In this document: piece after piece, positions 6,539 through 10,023 of the stretch | Position numbering within the stretch: position 1 is the first letter of the stretch | Layout of the letters: every line of letters starts with the position of its first letter | DNA from: an uncultured Clostridium sp. | Lineage (GTDB): Bacteria > Bacillota > Clostridia > Lachnospirales > Anaerotignaceae | Length of the DNA: 10,023 bases | NCBI GenBank assembly: GCA_947246775.1 | Contig: CAMXTM010000053.1 | Coordinates: forward strand, 1-10,023 | Direction: 5' to 3' | Notes under the pieces: generated by a model | The model's input: the letters and a program-made list of their open reading frames with translations, nothing else | Told to the model about the DNA's origin: nothing | Databases searched by the model: none | Made by a program: the position numbers and the translations under genes

Positions 6539-6572
6539 GAGAGGTTTGATATATACAAATCTCTCTTTTTTT
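6539..6572 (+). terminator. Intrinsic terminator after the exported protein gene
   Basis: GAGAGGTTTG (6539-6548) pairs with CAAATCTCTC (6556-6565), with one G-T pair, around a 7-base loop; seven T follow (6566-6572). It separates the accessory gene from tilS. Confidence 0.88.
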
Positions 6573-6580
6573 GTTATATT
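6552..6580 (+). promoter_or_regulatory. Possible tilS-hpt promoter overlapping the preceding terminator
   Basis: TG-T-TATATT (TG 6572-6573, hexamer 6575-6580) is an extended -10 starting at the final T of the terminator. TATACA (6552-6557) lies 17 bases upstream as a partial -35. The start would be near 6587, about 28 bases before the tilS ATG. The layout copies that at 4417-4446, which is the main reason to credit it. Confidence 0.42.
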
Positions 6581-6614
6581 TTTTGTAATATAGGAATAAA
6601 GGAGAAAAAATACA

Positions 6615-8009
6615 ATGTTTTTAGAAACGATTCAAAATACAATAGAAAAATACAATATGATTCAAAAAGGAGATACGGTTGTAGTAGGTGTTTCTGGGGG
6701 AGCGGACTCCATAGCACTTTTAGCGGTACTTTGCACACTCAAGCAGGAATATCAAATTACAATTCATGCTGTACATATTCATCATGGTTTACGAGGAGAG
6801 GAAGCAGACAGAGATGCTCTTTTTGTAAAAGAAATTTGTCAAAAGTGGTCAATTCCCTGTGACATATTGTACTTTGATATTGCAAAAGAGGCAAAAAAAA
6901 GTGGTGTTGGTATAGAAGAAATGGGCAGAATATGCCGTTACAATGCATTTTACCAAAAAGCAGGAAAAAATGGTAAAATTGCAGTTGCACATCATCAAAA
7001 TGACCAAGCTGAAACGGTACTTTTAAACTTGTGTAGAGGAGCAGGACTAACAGGACTGACTGGTATTTCTCCTGTTAGAAATCAAATTATACGCCCTTTT
7101 TTGTTTGTTAGTAGAAAGGAAATAGAAGATTTTTTAGCAGAAAATAATCTTTTATACTGTCAAGATAGTACAAATGCACAGCAACATTATGCAAGAAATA
7201 AAATTAGACTGTCTGTACTGCCTATGCTAGAAAAAGAAATTAACAGCAAAGCAATCGAACATATTGCATCAACTGCTTCCATCTTATCAGAAGAAAATGC
7301 TTTTTTAGAAGAATTAGCAGAAAAAAAATTAAAGGAAATCCTAATTAAAAAAGAAAAACAAAAAGTTGTACTGAGCGTATCAAAATTGTTGTTGGAAAGT
7401 TCTGTTATGAGAATCCGTATTATTAGAAAAGCATTTTATTTGTTAGATAATTCGTTGCAAGACTTGTCATACATTCATATCAAACAAATAGAACAGCTTT
7501 TATATAAACAGACAGGAAAAAGGTTGACATTGCCACAAAAAAAAGTTGTTTTAATAGAATATGATAGTCTGGTTTTGACTTGGCAAAATCAAGAAAAAAA
7601 TACCAGTTTTTTCTATAATTTAGTACCAGAAAAAGCAATTTATATAAAAGAAATCGATAAATTTGTAAAATTATCGTTCAATGCGTATAAAAAACAAGAA
7701 AAAATGCTCACAATATGTACGAAAGTGTTTGATTATGATAAAATAAAGGAAAACATCATCTGTCGAACGAGACAACAGGGAGATTTTATAGCCATAGGAA
7801 ATGGACATCAAAAAAAGTTAAAGGACTTTTTAATTGATGCTAAAATTGCAAGACAACAAAGAGATACCCTTTTATTGCTTGCTGTAGGAAAACAAATTAT
7901 ATGGATACCAGGTTATCGTGTTTCAGATGATTTTTTAGTTGACAAAAATACAAAAAATAAAGTATGGATTTCTGTTTGGGAAGGAGAGCAGCATGAAAGA
8001 AAAGATTGA
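6615..8009 (+). CDS. tilS: tRNA(Ile) lysidine synthetase, 464 aa
   Basis: TilS ligates lysine to cytidine 34 of tRNA-Ile2 (anticodon CAU) using ATP, changing its codon reading from AUG to AUA and its charging from Met to Ile. It is essential in most bacteria. The N-terminal N-type ATP-pyrophosphatase fold carries the PP-loop SGGADS at residues 27-32. This is followed by HIHHGLRGEEADRDA and by HHQNDQAETVLLNLCRGAG, the family's second conserved block, slightly variant from the usual HHxDDQAET. The C-terminal TilS_C domain is intact (RTRQQGDFI through KDFLIDAKIARQQRD). The length is normal. AAAGGAG (6598-6604) precedes the ATG by 10 bases. The reading frame overlaps hpt by 17 bases, so the two are almost certainly co-transcribed and translationally coupled. 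The order tilS-hpt-ftsH matches that known from Bacillus and many clostridia. Confidence 0.96.
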   Translation: MFLETIQNTIEKYNMIQKGDTVVVGVSGGADSIALLAVLCTLKQEYQITIHAVHIHHGLRGEEADRDALFVKEICQKWSIPCDILYFDIAKEAKKSGVGIEEMGRICRYNAFYQKAGKNGKIAVAHHQNDQAETVLLNLCRGAGLTGLTGISPVRNQIIRPFLFVSRKEIEDFLAENNLLYCQDSTNAQQHYARNKIRLSVLPMLEKEINSKAIEHIASTASILSEENAFLEELAEKKLKEILIKKEKQKVVLSVSKLLLESSVMRIRIIRKAFYLLDNSLQDLSYIHIKQIEQLLYKQTGKRLTLPQKKVVLIEYDSLVLTWQNQEKNTSFFYNLVPEKAIYIKEIDKFVKLSFNAYKKQEKMLTICTKVFDYDKIKENIICRTRQQGDFIAIGNGHQKKLKDFLIDAKIARQQRDTLLLLAVGKQIIWIPGYRVSDDFLVDKNTKNKVWISVWEGEQHERKD

Positions 8010-8523
8010 AACATTGATTTCAAAAACAGCGATACAAAAGAGAATTTCAGAAATTGCAGAAGATATTTCTCAAGACTATGCTGGAGAGAGTTTAGAATTG
8101 ATTTGTGTATTAAAAGGTGGCGTAGTGTTTATGGTAGATTTGGCGAAACACATCAAAGTGCCTGTTACAATGAATTTTATGGACGTTTCCAGCTATGGTA
8201 ATGGTACACAAAGTAGTGGAGAAATTAAAATACTAATGGATTTAGATGAGCCTATTGAGGGAAAAAATGTTCTGATTGTAGAAGACATTATTGATAGCGG
8301 TAGAACATTGAGTAAATTGGTAGAGCATCTTTCTAACAGAAAACCAAAAAGTTTAAAATTATGTACATTACTAGATAAGCCAGACCGCCGTGTTGTACCT
8401 GTCCATGTAGACTATAGTGGCTTTACAATTCCAGATGCTTTTGTAATTGGTTGTGGCTTGGATTATGCACAAAGATATCGTAATTTAGATTATATAGGAG
8501 TTATTTCTTTTGAGGAAGACTAA
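7993..8523 (+). CDS. hpt: Hypoxanthine phosphoribosyltransferase, 176 aa
   Basis: This cytoplasmic purine-salvage enzyme converts hypoxanthine (usually also guanine) plus PRPP to IMP (GMP) and pyrophosphate. The pyrophosphate-binding loop LKGG is at residues 40-43. The flexible loop YGNGTQSSGEIK follows at about 68-79. The PRPP-binding motif VEDIIDSGRT covers 96-105, with the acidic pair Glu97-Asp98. The purine-contacting C-terminal block IPDAFVIGCGLDYAQRYRNL is intact. The start is the ATG at 7993, preceded by AAGGAG (7981-7986) with a 6-base spacer; a longer in-frame reading from 7939 would add 18 residues lying wholly inside tilS and atypical of the family. The size of 176 residues is normal. 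A terminator follows at 8594-8628, so tilS-hpt forms a two-gene unit separate from ftsH. Confidence 0.96.
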   Translation: MKEKIETLISKTAIQKRISEIAEDISQDYAGESLELICVLKGGVVFMVDLAKHIKVPVTMNFMDVSSYGNGTQSSGEIKILMDLDEPIEGKNVLIVEDIIDSGRTLSKLVEHLSNRKPKSLKLCTLLDKPDRRVVPVHVDYSGFTIPDAFVIGCGLDYAQRYRNLDYIGVISFEED

Positions 8524-8593
8524 TACATTTTATTAAATATTATTTTTTATTGTTCAAAATATGGAATAATAATCTATTTTTTTGACAATCTAT

Positions 8594-8628
8594 TAAGGTG
8601 GAGAATCTTTTTATCCACCTTATTTTTT
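8594..8628 (+). terminator. Intrinsic terminator of the tilS-hpt unit
   Basis: TAAGGTGGA (8594-8602) pairs perfectly with TCCACCTTA (8614-8622) around an 11-base loop, and six T follow (8623-8628). It is 70 bases downstream of the hpt stop. Confidence 0.88.
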
Positions 8629-8736
8629 ATGGATTATCAAAAAAAGGGTATTTTTGCTGATAAAATAGGAAGTATTTTTATAATATTTTTAAGTAAGTAT
8701 GTTGTTTTTAGTGAATTTATGTGATAGAATTGAAAA

Positions 8737-8767
8737 TTGACAGACCATATATATTTGTAAATATAAT
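8737..8767 (+). promoter_or_regulatory. Distal ftsH promoter candidate (P1)
   Basis: Perfect TTGACA (8737-8742) and perfect TATAAT (8762-8767) are separated by 19 bases, longer than optimal. Transcripts from it would carry the inverted-repeat region 8774-8836 in a leader of roughly 100 bases. Confidence 0.5.
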
Positions 8768-8773
8768 TCTGTG

Positions 8774-8836
8774 CATTACAATCAATCCTATAAAGTTTTT
8801 GACAAAGTCAAAGTTTTTTTTTATTATATTGTAATG
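8774..8836 (+). repeat. 9-bp inverted repeat enclosing a hairpin in the ftsH leader
   Basis: CATTACAAT (8774-8782) and ATTGTAATG (8828-8836) are exact reverse complements. The 45 bases between them include TTTGAC-AAA-GTCAAA (8798-8812) followed by G and nine T (8814-8822). In RNA from P1 the inner hairpin plus T-tract could act as a weak terminator and the outer arms could close a longer stem that competes with it. As DNA, the arms flank the proximal promoter. Confidence 0.5.
8799..8827 (+). promoter_or_regulatory. Proximal ftsH promoter candidate (P2)
   Basis: Perfect TTGACA (8799-8804) and TATTAT (8822-8827, one mismatch) have the ideal 17-base spacer. Transcription would begin near 8834, giving a leader of about 43 bases. 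The -35 forms the left arm of the small hairpin described for 8774-8836. Confidence 0.65.
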
Positions 8837-8876
8837 AGCAGGTTTGTAGAAATACAAGGAGGGAGAGATTAGAGAT

Positions 8877-10023
8877 TTGAAAAAATATTGGAAATCTTTT
8901 GGGCTGTATGCTGTTATTTTTGTAATTATTGCAATGTTGATTGCAGTAGCAGGACAAAAAGTAGATAGAACAACGAATGTAAGTTATACATACAGTGATT
9001 TGCTTACAGCGTTAGAAAATGACCAGATTAAAGAAATTCAGGTACAAAGAAGTTCTGAAGCGAATGATTTTGCTATTGTAACAGCAAGGTTAGTCAATGG
9101 AGAAACCATACGTGTCAATGCGTCAAGTGTTTCTGTATTGCAAGAACGTTTGGACAATAAAGTGGCAGAAGGCAGTACGATGAAAGTTTCTGTACCAGAT
9201 ATGCCAAAAACAAGCATTTTAACAGCGATATTACCATCTTTGATTATGATGATTATTATGGTAATTATATTTACTGTTATTTTTCAAAAAATGCAAGGTG
9301 GCGGCGGCGGAAAAATGATGTCTTTTGGTAAAAGTAAGGCAAAAATGTCTATTGATGAAAAAGACAAAGTAACTTTCGCTAATGTAGCTGGTTTAGATGA
9401 AGAAAAAGCAGAATTAGAGGAATTAGTTCAGTTTTTAAAAGAACCTAAAAAGTTTCAGGCATTGGGTGCGAGGATACCAAAAGGTGTTTTGCTTGTAGGA
9501 CCTCCAGGAACTGGTAAAACATTGTTAGCAAAAGCAGTTGCAGGAGAAGCAGGTGTACCATTTTTTAGTATATCTGGTTCTGACTTTGTAGAAATGTTTG
9601 TTGGTGTTGGTGCATCTCGTGTAAGAGATTTGTTTGACCAAGCAAAGAAAAATTCACCTTGTATTGTTTTTATTGATGAAATCGATGCTGTTGGACGACG
9701 TAGAGGCGCTGGTTTAGGCGGCGGACACGATGAAAGAGAACAAACATTAAATCAACTTCTTGTTGAAATGGACGGTTTCGGTGTAAATGAAGGTGTTATT
9801 GTTGTTGCTGCAACAAATAGAGCTGATATATTAGACCCTGCTATTTTACGTCCTGGACGTTTTGACAGACAGGTTTATGTAGGTAGACCAGACGTCAAAG
9901 GTAGAGAAGCAATATTGCGTGTTCACGCAAAAGGCAAACCACTTTCTTCAGAAGTAGATTTAAAAGTAGTTGCACAAACAACAGCAGGATTTACTGGAGC
10001 AGACTTAGCAAATCTTTTAAATG
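8877..10023 (+). CDS. ftsH: ATP-dependent zinc metalloprotease FtsH, N-terminal 382 codons (3' end outside window)
   Basis: FtsH is a hexameric membrane-anchored AAA+ protease that extracts and degrades misfolded membrane proteins and some regulators. Two membrane spans are visible (about 8-25 and 113-135) around a small extracytoplasmic domain, then a glycine run (GGGGG) linker. The AAA+ module has Walker A GPPGTGKT (208-215), Walker [10 protein letters not shown] with Asp267-Glu268, the pore loop [15 protein letters not shown], and the second region of homology RPGRFDR (325-331) with its arginine fingers. The HEXXH zinc site lies past the window. The start is TTG at 8877: AAGGAGG (8856-8862) is 14 bases away, but the adjoining GGAG (8862-8865) is 11 away. 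No ATG exists before the middle of the first membrane span, so TTG is the best choice. It is downstream of tilS-hpt but behind a terminator, with its own promoters. Confidence 0.96.
   Translation, partial: MKKYWKSFGLYAVIFVIIAMLIAVAGQKVDRTTNVSYTYSDLLTALENDQIKEIQVQRSSEANDFAIVTARLVNGETIRVNASSVSVLQERLDNKVAEGSTMKVSVPDMPKTSILTAILPSLIMMIIMVIIFTVIFQKMQGGGGGKMMSFGKSKAKMSIDEKDKVTFANVAGLDEEKAELEELVQFLKEPKKFQALGARIPKGVLLVGPPGTGKTLLAKAVAGEAGVPFFSISGSDFVEMFVGVGASRVRDLFDQAKKNSPCIVFIDEIDAVGRRRGAGLGGGHDEREQTLNQLLVEMDGFGVNEGVIVVAATNRADILDPAILRPGRFDRQVYVGRPDVKGREAILRVHAKGKPLSSEVDLKVVAQTTAGFTGADLANLLN

Larger units (their letters stand above)
8524..8876 (+). other. 353-bp gene-free region between hpt and ftsH
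   Basis: This stretch holds the tilS-hpt terminator (8594-8628), two tandem ftsH promoter candidates (8737-8767 and 8799-8827), and a 9-bp inverted repeat enclosing a small hairpin (8774-8836). The first 70 bases (8524-8593) and 8629-8736 are very AT-rich and show no convincing gene, RNA or repeat. Confidence 0.7.

Noticed and set aside
7939..7992. Upstream extension of hpt by 18 codons
   Set aside because: The extension is tilS coding sequence in another frame. The ATG at 7993 has a well-spaced AAGGAG and gives the normal family length.
8629..8724. 31-codon open frame beginning ATGGATTATC directly after the tilS-hpt terminator
   Set aside because: It has no Shine-Dalgarno sequence (its upstream bases are the terminator T-tract), no promoter and no recognisable product.

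Overview
The window comes from a low-GC, endospore-forming member of the Firmicutes, most likely class Clostridia. The reasons are the strongly AT-rich sequence, strong AGGAGG-type ribosome binding sites, two TTG starts, a complete spoIIE, and the gene order spoIIE ... tilS-hpt-ftsH, which is a conserved Firmicutes neighbourhood. Genus cannot be fixed from the sequence alone; the general flavour is Lachnospiraceae or a relative.

Layout. (1) Positions 1-632, minus strand: the first 210 codons of metG (methionyl-tRNA synthetase), running off the left edge, with its own promoter. (2) 763-1705, plus strand: three unrelated-looking miniature Cro/CI-type helix-turn-helix proteins of 83, 80 and 74 residues. 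The first two have near-consensus sigma-A promoters whose -10 boxes lie inside inverted repeats, suggesting autoregulation. (3) 1739-1861: a gene-free run of stem-loops ending in a strong terminator. (4) 1903-4395: spoIIE, the membrane-bound PP2C phosphatase that activates sigma-F in the forespore. Its promoter has perfect -35 and -10 hexamers separated by 21 bp, the layout known from Spo0A-activated promoters, and its -35 overlaps a near-match to a Spo0A box. (5) 4485-6522: two accessory genes between spoIIE and tilS, a 154-residue orphan and a 484-residue exported protein with a tandemly duplicated domain. (6) 6615-8523: tilS (tRNA-Ile lysidine synthetase) and hpt (hypoxanthine phosphoribosyltransferase), overlapping by 17 bp and probably one transcript. 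(7) 8524-8876: a 353-bp gene-free stretch with a terminator, two tandem promoter candidates and a 9-bp inverted repeat enclosing a hairpin. (8) 8877-10023: the first 382 codons of ftsH, the membrane AAA+ metalloprotease, cut by the right edge.

How they work together. metG, tilS, hpt and ftsH are housekeeping genes for translation, purine salvage and membrane protein quality control. SpoIIE is the developmental gene. The HTH trio and the two genes after spoIIE are the accessory content. No mobile-element genes, tRNA/rRNA genes or CRISPR arrays are visible. The least ordinary parts are the mini-regulator cluster, the duplicated exported protein with its palindrome-rich upstream region, the spoIIE promoter, and the structured leader of ftsH.
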